Shown here: positions 1-11,158 of the stretch, piece after piece
Layout: each line of letters begins with the position of its first letter
Position numbering within the stretch: the first letter of the stretch is position 1
NCBI GenBank assembly: GCA_035079005.1
Contig: CM068714.1
Coordinates: 14,133,216 to 14,197,215, forward strand
Length of the DNA: 64,000 nucleotides
Direction: 5' to 3'
DNA from: Fraxinus americana
Lineage: Eukaryota > Streptophyta > Magnoliopsida > Lamiales > Oleaceae
The notes under the pieces: generated by a model
What the model was told of the DNA's origin: nothing
What the model saw: the letters and a program-made list of their open reading frames with translations, nothing else
Database searches by the model: none
Position numbers and translations under genes: made by a program

Positions 1-1512
1 CTTCATTACAACCATCCATTCTTTTGAGTTTGCAGCCTCAGCAAAGTTTGAAAGTTCCAGAGTAGCTGAATTGCATCTAGTATATATGTCTGCAGTGGTC
101 TTGTTTTCAGAACAACATTCTCAGAATCAGATTCACTATCAGACAGTGCCTCTTCTTCATTAACTTCAGCATCACTTGTCTGAGGATTTGCTTTTGGAAT
201 TTGAAGTTGATTATTTCCAGTTGATTCCCAGTTCTATGAGGCTTCTTCATCCACTTTAATATCCCTACTAGAAATTATTTTCTTGCTTTGAGGATTGAAG
301 ACTCTATAGCCTTTGGCATTGCTGTAGTAACCAACTAGAACTCCAACCTCAGCTTTTTGGCTCAACTTATCTCTCTTCACTTCAGGTATGTGACAGTAAC
401 AGATGCTCCCAAACACTTTCAGATGAGAGACATCAGGCTTTATTCCATACCATACTTCAAAATGAGTAGTTTTGTCCAATGATTTTGTAGGCAATCTGTT
501 GAGCAAATACAGTGCAATATTCACGGCTTCTGCCCAGAACTCCCTTGGAACTTTTTTCTCAATCATCAAGCATCTAGCCATCTCCATAACTGTCATGTTT
601 TTTCTTTCACATACATCATTCTGCTGTGGAAAGTATGGAATGGTTAGCTGATGTTTTATCCCCATTTCTTCACAAAATTTGTCAAATTGGCTACAACAGT
701 AGTCTATTCCATTATTTGATCTGATGGCTTTGATTTTGCTATCACATTCATTTTCCACCAAACTTTTGAACTTCTGAAACATACTTACATTCTTGACATA
801 TCGTCAATGAAGAGAACAAAATACATGCTTCCATTCAATGTTGATGTCCTCATTGGTCCACAAACATCTGAGTGTATCAGCTCAAGTCTTTTTGTAGCTC
901 TTTTTGCTTGATTTTTAGGGAATGACATCCTGGTTTGTTTTTCAAGTTGGCATACATCACACATACAATTATCATGACTGATTTCAGGAATGTTCTCAGC
1001 TAATCCTAATTCATGCATTTGTTTGAGTGAAGTATCATTAGCATGTCCAAACCTTTTGTGCCATAAAGAAGACTCAATGACAATGCCTATAAGTTCCTGA
1101 TCACCTACATTTTACCACTCTAGAGGGAAGCTCCTATTTCTCATGCCAATAGTCATTACTTCCTAATTTTCTGAATCAAGTATAATGCATCCCTTATCTT
1201 TGAATAAAAGTGTATAATCTTTATCAATCAATTGACCAATACTAATCAAGTTCTGATCAATATTTGGAACATATAAATCATCAGAAATATACTTTGTACC
1301 TGTGGAAGTCTGCACAAAGATTACACCAACACCTTTAACCTCAACAAACTCTATATTCGCAACTTTAACTCTTGATCTGTATACATCATTTAACTCAACA
1401 AAGATGCTGAGATTGGAAGTCATATGATGAGTGTACCTACTGTCCAATAGCCAAGCTTCATCATTACTACAGACCTTCTGGTTCAATACTGTGAACAAGT
1501 GTTCTTCCTACT
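1..1512 (-). pseudogene. pol: Copia protease and integrase remnant (element A)
   Basis: In minus-strand order: protease (AWLLDSRYTHHMTSN near 1430; the usual DSG catalytic triplet reads DSR), GAG-pre-integrase with CDVCQLEKQTRMSF near 950, then the integrase core. The core starts with HSDVCGPM, keeping the first catalytic Asp. The second motif reads SNNGIDY near 720, so the second Asp is Asn. The Glu motif reads VCERKN near 610. Compared with the sister copy, about 14 codons are missing between SRM (787) and FQKFKSLVEN (782). The integrase C-terminal segment with VGVLVGYYSNAKGYRVF is present to about 240. Reverse transcriptase is not in the window. Confidence 0.85.
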
Positions 1513-2390
1513 GGATCTCTGTTACCTGATCTTGTTGTAGTTCTTGCTTTTCCTTCTAATTTTTACAGACCTTTTCAATGTGACCAAATTGCCTACAAGC
1601 CCTGCATTGGACTCCTGGCCTGAATCAACACCATTTAGATGAATGTCCTTTCCTCTTGCAGTGTAGACAAGGTGGATATTTTCTTTACCAGCTCATTTTT
1701 GGTTCTCAGATTCCTTTTTTCATTAGATGGTTTCTTAACAGCATAGCTCGTTTCAACTTTGTGCTTCTCCTTAGCAGATAAGGCTCCCTCAACTTGTTCC
1801 TCTTGTCTTATTAATCTACTCTGCTCTGTGGTTTCAAGGGCATTAACCCTGGAATCTTCAAGTGAAGAGATCTTAGCTTTAAACTTTTCAGGTAAGCTAA
1901 TCAAGACCTTCTCTACTATACTTTTATCTGGAAAATCATCACTTAATAGCCTGATTTGATTCATTGCCTTTATCAACCTATCAGAGAACTCTTTAACAGA
2001 TTCTGAAGCCTTCATTTTCATAGTTTCAAACTCCCTTCTCAGATTCAGTACCTACATATGCCTGGTTCTCTCATTGGCTCGAAATTCCTCCTTTAATATG
2101 TCCCAAGCTTCCTTTGCTATTTTACATGTTATAATCCTAGTGAAGATAGTGTCTGAGACAGCTGATTGGATGCATGAAAGAGCTTTAAACTTCTTAGCAA
2201 CTTCCTCACTATGTTTCTTCAGTTGTACAATAGTGGGATTTGCTCTCAATAGAAGGGGTTCAGCACCGGTTTCTGTGATCTCCCAAAGGATGTAAGCTTT
2301 CAAGTATGCCTTCATCTTTGTAGACAAGAAGTCATAATTTTTTCATCTAAACACCGAAGGTAAAGGAGCTGTAAAGCTATTGGAAGCCAT
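1513..2390 (-). pseudogene. gag: Copia Gag remnant (element A)
   Basis: Gag forms the virus-like particle and binds element RNA. The start is the ATG at 2390 (MASNSFTAPLPSVF), aligned with the Gag start of the sister element at 20079. A UBN2-type body follows (FKALSCIQSAVSDTIFTRI, then the SLPEKFKAKISSLEDSR block). Near 1560-1670 are two zinc-knuckle-like segments, CLHCKRKGHSSKWC and CRACRQFGHIEKVC, both with the CX2CX4HX4C spacing. The frame is broken around 2021-2052, after the WDILKEEFRANERTR block, and again near the first knuckle. Non-functional as it stands. Confidence 0.85.
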
Positions 2391-2494
2391 CACCCTTACG
2401 CACAAATCACTCGGTTGGTTTTATGAAAGGTCCTTTATGGTTTTCTCTCTGGTATTTGCCTATCTTTCTTGCTGCGAGTTCTAAGGCCAAAGGA

Positions 2495-2506
2495 GCTTTG
2501 ATACCA
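2495..2506 (-). promoter_or_regulatory. Primer binding site of copia element A
   Basis: The minus strand reads TGGTATCAAAGC just inside the LTR. This is one base off the standard TGGTATCAGAGC complement of plant initiator tRNA-Met. The same variant occurs in the related element at 19789. Confidence 0.8.
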
Positions 2507-2507
2507 C

Positions 2508-2784
2508 TATTGCAATATGAACTCAAAGGGATAGAAAAAAATCACATTTTCATTCAAAGAGTGGTGCAAAACACAGCTAGAACATATATAGCCATCATTC
2601 TAATCATCACAAAAGTTTTTTATCCAACAACTATTCTTACCTACTACCACTTTGCTTATATAACAACCTACTCATTTCCCTGCAAGACCATACTTTCTTA
2701 GCTTATAAAATATAACTTAAGATAAGACTTAGTACATCAAGAATATAGGAATAATGACAACAAAAGTATCAATGCTAAATGTCA
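2508..2784 (-). repeat. 5' LTR of copia element A
   Basis: About 277 bp, matching the LTRs at 19507-19787 and 23422-24550 (the latter once its insertion is removed). On the minus strand it starts TGACATTTAGCATTG. The inner end should read ..CA but has mutated to ..TA. No convincing target duplication can be read because the other end is outside the window. Confidence 0.8.
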
Positions 2785-2786
2785 AT

Positions 2787-3867
2787 AGTTCCTGGAATTA
2801 AGAAAATGAACCTTTTTTTACAATGTATTTCTAGGTCTCTTGCTTCCAGTGCGCATGTCAGTAATCTAAGTTCAATTGTTACTTCAGAAGCTTAAGTGTT
2901 TGAAGGTCGAAAAGCTCATTTTAAGTGTTACAGAAACATGGACGAAGGGTTTTGAGCAAAACTAACCTCGTGCTTTTTTCGGGATCCTTATGGCTGAAGA
3001 AGCATGTGTGTCAGATTACGACAAATCAATAAAATGGTGAGGGTTCTTTGTATTTGATGTTTTGTTGATCCTAATTAAAAGAGCATGTTTGACGAAGCTT
3101 AAAAGTAAAACTAAAATAACGTACCTAAACATGTTTGGAAAGTTAGTTAAGGCAAGCATCCTCTTTATCAATTTCCAGTTGTTTAGTATGTAGCATCTCC
3201 ACTTTCTAGTAACATTTTCTTGGGTTGCTAGGTTTTGTTTTCTCGGTTTTGGGTTGTGGCTGTTTTTGGTAGTTCTGATTGGGTGGCTTTTCGTCGGCAA
3301 TTGATTGGATTATTTTTGTGAATTCTTCAAGTTTAAAACCCTAAAATGCTGCTTGGAAAATTTCTAGACAAATAGACATGTTCTTGGCTTACTTTTCAAT
3401 TGATTGTAGACGTACGTTTAGGGCTTCTACAGTGTTCAAAGATTTCTCACCCTTTTGTAGGTGTTGTTTTTGTATGTGATGTTTTTGCACATGTGTAACA
3501 TCCCAAAATATTATAAAATAAGATTATTTAACGATAAGAATTTTGACCTAGACAGCTTTTATATATGAGTTTGACATGTTGAGACACTAAGTTCAAAATA
3601 AGTTTTCAACGACAATAATTTATTTGGGTCAAATAGTTAATTTTTGAAAAGTGAGAATTATCATATCAATATTGGGCTCATTGGGTAACTCATATTTAAT
3701 CATGTATATTAGGCTTAAGAAAAGTTAATTTAGATCAAACAGGATCAAGTTAGAGCCAAAGAAAGAAAGTTATAATTAAATGAAATTTTAAAGGAAATAG
3801 TTCTATTTGATTAAACAGGTTATGGCAATTGATGTTACAGTATATTTTAAATATTAGTTACAATTAA
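2787..3867. repeat. Duplicated segment, copy 1
   Basis: Near-identical to 8580-10196 from 'ggaattaagaaaatgaacc' onward. The copies differ by point changes, by a TRIM insertion (9316-9648) and by a roughly 190-bp tandem duplication, both only in copy 2. Copy 1 is bounded on the left by copia A and on the right by copia B. No coding function was recognised; the ORF at 3016-3300 (minus) is not conserved in frame in copy 2. Confidence 0.85.
3494..3867 (+). repeat. Truncated Ty3/gypsy-type LTR in copy 1
   Basis: Starts TGTAACATCCCAAAA like the complete solo LTR at 9829. It follows that LTR for about 370 bp, until copia B interrupts it after ATTAA (3863-3867). Confidence 0.8.
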
Positions 3868-4213
3868 TGTTATGAATTCTGAATCACAAGATAATGATGA
3901 TAATGAAATAAAAGATGAAGAAAATAAGAACATAAGAATTTTAGAAGAGGAGAATCCACGATAATCAATAGTTTTATGTTTACAATATCAAGATTTCAAT
4001 AATCTCAATTTAAATCTAAGCTCGAGGGACGGGGTAGCAACACGCGGGCGACGAACTCTCGGGTTGTTTTCCACTGGGCTCGCTTGAGTGGCCAGCTAGC
4101 ACTAGGCTAGCAAAAATGCGGCGACTTTTTCATCCGGTCCATAATTTTGATCTTTTCAAGACCACTCCAATTTATACTCCAATAGCCAATAGAATTTGGG
4201 TCAAACCACAACA
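3868..4213 (-). repeat. 3' LTR of copia element B
   Basis: On the plus strand it runs from TGTTATGAATTC to CCACAACA and is followed by AATCTCCACCTTG, the complement of a purine-rich tract. It shares its first ~150 bp with the LTR at 7780, then diverges by an apparent internal deletion after 'ctaagctc'. Confidence 0.7.
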
Positions 4214-4226
4214 AATCTCCACCTTG
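4214..4226 (-). promoter_or_regulatory. Polypurine tract of copia element B
   Basis: The minus strand reads CAAGGTGGAGATT directly next to the 3' LTR, the expected plus-strand primer position. Confidence 0.6.
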
Positions 4227-4549
4227 AACCAAATTTCATCACAAGGAATTCCAAGTCACAACTCCATGAACAATGACCACTCATTCTCTTTCAAATAAGC
4301 CACAATGGACTAAATCAATGACAAACACCCACTAACTTCAAGCAATGTTCAAACTTAGCAATAAGAAGTGGTTTTGTCATCATATTAGCAGAATTATAAT
4401 AGTATCAACATTGCTCACTACAATATCACCACGAGCAATCACATCATACACAAAATGATACCTCAAATCAATATGCTAAGTCCTCTTGTGAAACATCTGA
4501 TCCTTAGTCAAAAAAATTGCACTCTAACTATCACAGGATAATGTATATA

Positions 4550-5890
4550 TCTAGAAGTCTTCACTAATTTTACCAATCAATCATCTCAACCACATAGCTT
4601 CCTTACATGCCTCTGTAATGTTCATGTATTCTACTTATATTGTATACAAAGCTACTGCATATTTCAAAGCTTTCCAACTGATAGCACAGCCTCTAAGGGT
4701 AAACACATACCATGTAAATGATCTCCTCTTATCAAGATCCCTTACATAATCTGAATCCACATAACCGATGACTTCATTTGAATTTCTACCAAAATGCAAA
4801 CAAGCATTTGAAGAGCTCCTTAAGTATCTAAAGATCAACTGCGCTGCTTTCCAATATTCCTTACCAAGATTAGTCATGTATCTACTAAATGTACTAACTA
4901 CATGTGCCAAATCAGGTCTTGTACAAACCATAGTATATATGAGCGAACCAACTGTACTGGAGTAAGGAACCTAAGACATATAATCAATGTCTTCATCTGA
5001 CTGCGAATACAAGTTAGATGATAGTTTGAAGTGGGCAGCCAGAGAGTACTGACAGCCTTAGATTTCACCATATTGAATCTTTCAAGCACCTTCTCAATGT
5101 ACCCCTTCTGACTCAAATATGATTTGTCAACCTTTCTATTCCTTAAGATCTCCATTCCAAGAATCTTTTCACTGCACCCAAGTCCTTCATGTCAAACTCT
5201 TTGCTAAGTTGTAATTTTACTTTTCTAGCATTTGTTTTATCATTGGCTGCTATGAGCATATCATCAACATATAATAACAAATATGTAGTTGATCCAGCAC
5301 TTTCATTTCTGAAGTACACACAACAATCATAATTACATCTATTAAAACCATGAGTAGTCATGAATGAATCAAATCTCTTATACCACTGCATCGGTGACTG
5401 CTTTAATCCACACAAGGATTTCTTCAACAAGCACACATAGTCTTCCTTCTTTGAATCTATGAACCCCTCTGGTTGTTGCATGTAGATGTTCTTCTCAAGT
5501 TCTCCCTATAAGAATGCTATCTTGACATCCATTTGCTCAAACTCCAAATCATTCTTAGCCACCACTTCAAGTAAAGCCCGAATAGAACTATACTTCACAG
5601 CCAGTGAAAACACATCTATAAAATCAACACCCGGAATCTGACTGTAGCCTTTTACTACCAATCTAGCCTTATATCTAGCATCTTCAATCCCTAATGTGCC
5701 TTCCTTTCTTTTGAACACCCATTTACAAAGAACCGCATTTTTACCTTTAGGTAATTTCATCAAGTCCCAAGTATTATTTTTGCTCGTTGACTCCATCTTC
5801 TCCTACATTGTAATCATTCATCTGCTAGAATCACAACAACTAACTGGCTCTGAATATGTAGCAAGCTCCTCAATGGAATCAATGTCTTCA
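4550..5890 (-). pseudogene. pol: Copia reverse transcriptase / RNase H remnant (element B)
   Basis: From 5800 downward on the minus strand: NTWDLMKLPKGKNAVLCKWV and KARLVVKGYSQIPGVDF open the RT_2 domain. QMDVKIAFL follows (5506), then a frame break, then GFIDSKKEDYVCLLKKSLCG, KQSPMQWYKRFD and the catalytic motif YVDDMLIA near 5260. After a further break at about 5150 come GYIEKVLERFNM and CTRPDLAHVVSTFSRYM. RNase H shows GYVDSDYVRD near 4770 and GCAISWKALK, then fades into stops before 4600. Substrate-binding and catalytic motifs are recognisable but spread over several frames. Confidence 0.85.
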
Positions 5891-5899
5891 GCCACACTC

Positions 5900-6960
5900 A
5901 ATGCATAAGCTACCAAATATGCTTCTCCATACTTCAGTAGAAGTCTAATCTGTCTGAGGTCTATCCTTAGTTATTGAATACTGTAGTGCTGATCATGTAG
6001 GTAAAGTAGGCAAGGTATTACTTTTTATCAACCTCGAACTGGACTGATCTGTAGTAGAATGTTCTGCAACCTCTGATTGTTCCTCTGAACCAACTTCCAA
6101 CTCCACCTAAGTTGAATGATTATGTTCCTCAACTTTGTCAGAATCCCCAAGAGATGAACCACGAACCATAACAAGTTCATCAAATACTACATTCCTACTA
6201 ACAACCACATTTCTAGTATCGGGACACCACAACTTATACCCCTTCATACCTGATTTATACCCAAGAAAGATGCACTTTCTAGACTCAGGTTCCAACTTCC
6301 CATTATCCGAATGAGCATAAGTCAGACACCCAAAAATTTTCAAATCAAAATAGCAAGAAAGTTTACCAAACCATACATCTCCAGGTGTCTTTTTATCAAT
6401 GGCAACTAAGGTGAGCAACTAATCAAAAAACAAGTTTTAGTAACAACTTCAGCCCAAAAAGACTTAGGTAACCCAGAATTTGAAAGCATACAACGAACAT
6501 TTTTCATCAAGGTTCTGTTCATCCGTTCTTCCACACCATTTTGTTGAGGAGTTCCAGGTACTGTCAAGTGTCTCAAGATGCCTTCAGCCCTGTAGAAGCT
6601 ATTGAATTTATCTGAGTAAAACTCCAACCCATTATCAGTGCATAGGCATTTCACTTGCTTTTCAGTATGCTTCTCCGCCAACGTTTTTCACTCCTTAAAG
6701 GCCCCAAACACATCGCTCTTCCACTTCAAGAAGAATATCCAAACATTCCTGGAGAACTCAACAATTACTTTGAACAAGTAACAATAGCCTCCTTTAGATG
6801 GTACCCTAACTGGTCCCCAAAGATTTGAATTGATATATTCAAATATTCCCTTCATGTTGTGTCTTTTTTTAGTAAATTTGACACTTCTATTTTCCAAAAC
6901 TCTATTTTACTGGTCTTCTGTCCATCAAGAAGTCTCCTTCTGCTCAGCTCCGCTATCTCA
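5900..6960 (-). pseudogene. pol: Copia integrase remnant (element B)
   Basis: Minus strand: NSNLWGPVRVPSKGG near 6820 (the usual SDLWGP, first catalytic Asp changed to Asn), CTDNGLEFYSDKF near 6630 (second Asp kept), and GTPQQNGVEERMNRT near 6540 (Glu motif with one extra Glu). Next come SGLPKSFWAEVV, then after a frame break KTPGDVWFGK and GCLTYAHSDNGKLEPESRKC. The motifs match Ty1/copia integrase core and C-terminal region. Stops at 6406, 6684 and 6900 make it non-functional. Confidence 0.85.
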
Positions 6961-7191
6961 TTCTCACTCATATGTCCGAGCCACATATGCTAATTTTTTG
7001 TAACTTCATCATCTGTGAAAGAAGTAGAAATTGCTGCATCCCCAATTACTGTGGAACCGTACAAAATGTATAGCTATGTAGAGTTTTTATGCCCCTTTAT
7101 GGCAACAAGAGCACCATAGCTCACCTTCAAAACTCCACCTTCAAAATGTACAGCTATGTAGAGTTTTTATTCACCTTCAAAGCTAGGTAAT

Positions 7192-7746
7192 CCTCATCTT
7201 CTCCTTGATAATAAAGCATCATAGACCTCTTTTATGGTGAGAGTATCCTGACTATAGAAAATAGTATCCCTAAAAGTCACATATGATGGTGGCAGCGAAC
7301 ATAACAATATCAAAGTCAAGTCCTCCTCGTCATACTTAACCTCCAATGTCTCCAAATCAGCCAGGATTTCTTTGAACATAGTTAAGTGATCATCCAATGA
7401 TGTACCTTCAGACATCCGGTAAGAATACAAGCATTGTTCAAGTGTAGGTTGCTGGTCAAGCTCTTTGTCATGTAAAGTTACTCCAACTTCAACCACAATG
7501 CAGCATCACTTTTCTCCTTAAGAATATCATAAAGAACCTGATTCGAGAGATGTAGATGAATTTGAGATTGGGCTTTTCGATCCCTACGTCGATTTCATCC
7601 TACATCTAAATAGCAGGCATACTATCAAAGCCAAGCAAGGCTTCCTCCAAATCCATCTGCGCCAACACCGCTCGCATCTTCACTTGCCATAATGTAAATC
7701 TCATGTCTCTATCCAACAACGAAATGTCATACTTCATTGTCGCCAT
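7192..7746 (-). pseudogene. gag: Copia Gag remnant (element B)
   Basis: Starts at the ATG at 7746 (MATMKYDISLLD), continues RFTLWQVKMRAVLAQMDLEE, then hits stops near 7600. It resumes as YRMSEGTSLDDHLTMFKEIL and LETLEVKYDEEDLTLILLCS, the UBN2-type Gag region. The same Gag type occurs at 17917-18444 and 26448-27235, so B, the 18 kb fragment and C belong to related lineages. The zinc knuckle is not recognisable; around 7040-7180 a ~30-bp piece ('agctatgtagagtttttat') is duplicated. Confidence 0.85.
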
Positions 7747-7763
7747 GTGGAATAGTAAACATG

Positions 7764-7777
7764 GCACTCTGATACCA
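7764..7777 (-). promoter_or_regulatory. Primer binding site of copia element B
   Basis: The minus strand reads TGGTATCAGAGTGC next to the LTR edge, matching the initiator tRNA-Met 3' end with one change. Confidence 0.8.
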
Positions 7778-7779
7778 CT

Positions 7780-8145
7780 TGCTATGAATTCCAGATCATA
7801 TGATAATGACGATAATGAAATAAAGATGAAGAAAATAAGAACACAAGATTTTTAGAGGGGGAGAATCCACTATAATTAATAGTTTTGTGTTTACAATATC
7901 AAAATTTCAATGATCTCAATTGAAACCTAAGCTCTCTTGAATGCTGCTCTTGAATGTTGTATGAACGTTTCTTTCTCTTCTCTTAATGTATACATTACAA
8001 GTCGTGACATATATATATATAAACCCTAGAGATAGGTTGTAGGAGATAGAAGTCCAAAACAGCGTCAAAAAACAAAACAGGCCTGGGCCGAATGAATCTG
8101 TGGCTCGAGCGACAGGCGAGTGAGATATCAACTAATGCCAGCTTG
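7780..8145 (-). repeat. 5' LTR of copia element B
   Basis: Plus strand starts TGCTATGAATTCCAG, matching the 3868 LTR (TGTTATGAATTCTG). It includes an (AT)n run near 8010-8020 that could serve as the minus-strand TATA region. The outer border is uncertain because the shared sequence fades after about 8130. Confidence 0.65.
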
Positions 8146-8146
8146 A

Positions 8147-8317
8147 GACTTGGTCGCTAACTGTAAGGCTAGAAAATTAGCTCTTCAAACTGGTCAAGTT
8201 GATGAGATAGATCAAAATGATGATAATCGTGGGGGCTGTCGTGATGTCAGTGCACTTGTATGCTTTGCTAGATGTCATTTGCATTCCATCAGGCTTTCTT
8301 ATTTGAAAAGGTTTGTT
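8147..8317 (+). other. Possible orphan exon, function not recognised
   Basis: An open frame reads LVANCKARKLALQTGQVD and then DVSALVCFARCHLHSIRLS, ending TTGAAAAG|GTTTGT, a good donor-like junction. The composition is protein-like and not from the neighbouring retrotransposon. I do not recognise the family. It could be a fragment of a host gene into which element B inserted, or chance. Confidence 0.25.
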
Positions 8318-8579
8318 TTGCTTTCTCTTCTGTATCCAATGGTTTTCATGTACATTTTCTACTTTTATTAAATTTTAAAGTATGTTCCTAATATTTTTAG
8401 ATTTTTTAATTACTGGAAAGAGCGCAATAATTTGTTTCCAAGCTCATACTACAGGTAACGTACGTCTAATTACCGAGTTTTATCAACATCAAAGTATGGA
8501 AATACATTAAGGGGTTCATGTTCAACTTGAGCCCTAGTAAAACTCAAATCATAATTCTGTTGGAACGAAGCAAATTGTA

Positions 8580-10196
8580 AATGTTCCAGGAATTAAGAAA
8601 ATGAACCTTTTTTTACAATGTGTTTCAGGGTCTCTTGCTTCCAGTGCGTGTGTCGGTAATCCAAGTTCGATTGTTACTACAGATGCTTAAGTGTTTGAAG
8701 ATCGAGAAGCTCATTTTATGTGTTGTGGAGACACATGGATGAAGGGTTTTGAGCAAAACTAACCTCATGCTTTTTTCGGGATCCTTATGCCTAAAGAAGC
8801 CTGTGTGTCGGATTACCACGAATCAATAAAATGGTGAGGGTTCCTTGTATTTGATGTTTTGTTCACCCTAATTAAAAGAGCATGTTTGACGAAGCTTAAA
8901 AGTAAAACTAAAATAACATACCTGAACATGTTTGGAAAGTTATTTAAGGCAAGCATCATGTTTATCAATTTCGAATTGTTTAGTATGTAGTATCACCACG
9001 TTCAAGTAACATTTTCTTGGGTTGCTAGTTTTTTTTTTTTTTTTTTTCAGTTTTTGGTTGTGGTTGTTTTTTGGTTGTTCTGATTGGGTGGCAAAACTAA
9101 AAAAATGTACCTAAACATGTTTGGAAAGTTAGTTAAGGCAAGCATCCTCTTTATCAATTTCCAATTGTTTAGTACGTAGTATCTCTACTTTCTAGTAACA
9201 TTTTCTTAGGTTGCTTGTTTTTTACTTTTTTTTCAGTTTTTGTTTGTGGTTGTTTTTGGTTGTTCTGATTGGGTGTCTTTTCGTCAGCTGTTGATTGGGT
9301 TGTTTTTGTGAATTCTATTAGAAAGGATATTGGGTCTAACTCAACCTAACAAAACCGGCTTGTTAGGGGAGAATTGTCCTCACCTTATTAAGTGGATCAT
9401 GTTAATATTACCAGCCAATCTGTGATTCTAATATGTCCCCTCACGCATTGCGTGGACCATGCCAAACAATTATGAACAAATCAATATTGGGTGCACCCAA
9501 CATTGCAAAACTGGACATGTTCTGATACCATATTAGAAAGGATATTCGGTCTAACTCAATCTCACAAAATCGACTTGTTAGGGGAGGATTGTCCTCACCT
9601 TATTAAGTGGATCGTGTTAATATCACCAACAAATGTGGAATTCTAATAAATTCTTCAAGTTTCAAACCCTAAAATGCTACTTGGAAAATTTCCTGCTACA
9701 GACAAAGAGACATGTTCTTGGCTTACTTTTCGGTTGGTTGTGGACATGCGTTTAGGGCTTCTACGTTGTTCAAAGATTTCTCACCCTTTTGTAGGTGTTG
9801 TTTTTGTATTTGATGTTTTTTCACGTTGTGTAACATCCCAAAATTCAATAAAATAAGATTATTTAGAGTTTGACTAGAAACTTTTTATATATGATGAGTT
9901 TGACATGTTGAGACACTAAGTTCAAAATAATTTTTTGACGACAATAATTTATTTGGGTCAAATAGTTAATTTTTGAAGAAGTGAGAATTATCATATCAAT
10001 ATTGGGCTCGTTTGGGTAACTCATATTTAATCAGGTATATTAGGCTCAAGAAAAGTTAATTTAGATAAAACTGGATCAAGTTAGAGCCAATGAAAGAAAG
10101 TTATAATAAATGAAATTTTAAAGGAATTAGTTTCATTTGATTAAACAGGTTACGGCAATTGATCTCACAGTATATTTTAAATATTAGTTATAATTA
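8580..10196. repeat. Duplicated segment, copy 2
   Basis: Second copy of 2787-3867. It extends over the TRIM insertion and into the solo LTR. It contains a private tandem duplication of about 190 bp (roughly 8905-9095 and 9100-9290, both containing 'catgtttggaaagtta'). The ORF at 8625-8819 (minus) is not conserved in copy 1, arguing against coding. Confidence 0.85.
9316..9648 (-). mobile_element. TRIM-type mini-retrotransposon, 333 bp, TSD AATTC
   Basis: Two 118-bp direct repeats (9316-9433 and 9531-9648) begin TATTAGAAAGGATATT and end TTCTAATA. They flank 97 bp with no coding capacity. The minus strand has TGGTATCAGAACA (9518-9530), a tRNA-Met primer site, next to one LTR and a GTGAGGGG purine tract next to the other. 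The 5-bp duplication AATTC lies at 9311-9315 and 9649-9653. Copy 1 of the segmental duplication has the uninterrupted site 'gtgaattcttcaagttt' near 3321, confirming the ends. Confidence 0.92.
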
Positions 10197-11153
10197 ATCT
10201 AAACTTTAGTGGTTAACTCCTAATCTAATTATGCTCTGCCTATTTATACCCCATGTCGACACCAACTTCATCTTTCATACTCATCAGATTTATTTAAAAA
10301 ATAGCATACACACTATGGCCATCAGATTTTTATCTCTCATGTCTCCCTTTTGTACATAAAATTATAAATTTTCAACCCTTAACCCGTTGAAAGTGTATGT
10401 GCATACACTTATAGTCCATAAATTTTTAGTGAATTAAACGAGAAGATCGAAGATTTTATCTTCTTTTAATGATTTTTTCAAGCTTTATGGCTTTTCGATA
10501 ACGAAGTATGAAACTTCGGGCGCAAATGGTTCATTTCCTTATGTTTTTATATATTGAGTGAACTATGCATGAAATGTTGGTGGACCATCGAGTTTAACCT
10601 AATGTAACATGAACTCTTTTGGGTTATTTATAATGAGAACTCCTCTGGGAATCCGAAAGGAAACGAAATGCGAAATCCTTCGAGAATTCAAAATAATTGC
10701 GCAATGAGTGCCTCACTTTTCACTGAAATACTCCAAATGAAATGTGGTATAAAATCTCTATTTTATTGATTTATTTAATTGTATATGAAAGCTGCATGTA
10801 TCTTACTGAGTATTGTCAAATACTCACTCTTACAAAAATTTATAGGTCATTGTTCAAGTATATCGGATATGTGGCACAAAGGTGATGTGTGTTGCCAAAA
10901 GGACTTGAAGATATAAAAGTATTAAGTTTTTCTATTTTTCAATTGATTGTTTAGTTTTATTTTTGTTTAAAGACATGTTTATTTCCTAAGGAGGTTATTA
11001 ATATTTTCGTTCCAAATAAATACAAACTTCATGTTTTGATTGATATTTACTATTGAAAATAGAAAAAATAATTATTATTTTTATCTATTTTGCATTTACT
11101 TGAATAAAAGTTTTAGTAATAGTGTAGGATTTGTAAAAATTGGAGGTGTTACA
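9829..11153 (+). mobile_element. Solo LTR, Ty3/gypsy-like, TSD CGTTG
   Basis: 1,325 bp from TGTAACATCCCAAAA to GGAGGTGTTACA, flanked by CGTTG at 9824-9828 and 11154-11158. The TGTAACAyCCC...TGTTACA ends are common in plant Ty3/gypsy elements, but without internal sequence the superfamily is an inference. A solo LTR with a target duplication is the usual product of recombination between two LTRs. The start of the same LTR sits in duplicated copy 1, so the insertion predates the duplication. No ORF of note. Confidence 0.85.
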
Positions 11154-11158
11154 CGTTG

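Larger units (their letters stand above)
1..2784 (-). mobile_element. Ty1/copia retrotransposon A, 5' part, cut by window edge
   Basis: Read on the minus strand the order is LTR, primer site, Gag, protease, integrase, which is the Ty1/copia order. Reverse transcriptase and the 3' LTR would lie to the left of position 1. The same family occurs on the plus strand at 19507-24550; the two share the LTR and nearly all coding motifs. The reading frames are broken by stops and at least one deletion, so this copy is dead. Its outer LTR edge coincides exactly with the start of the duplicated segment at 2787. Confidence 0.9.
3868..8145 (-). mobile_element. Ty1/copia retrotransposon B, degenerate
   Basis: Minus-strand order: LTR (7780-8145), primer site, gag, integrase, reverse transcriptase/RNase H, LTR (3868-4213). 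It inserted into the gypsy LTR of duplicated copy 1. Comparison with copy 2 places the left junction exactly after ATTAA. The matching right flank ('tctaaacttt' in copy 2) is not found after the right LTR, so the right border has been rearranged or deleted. Confidence 0.85.

Noticed and set aside
3016..3300. 94-codon minus-strand ORF as a gene
   Set aside because: The duplicated copy at 8840-9300 does not keep the frame.
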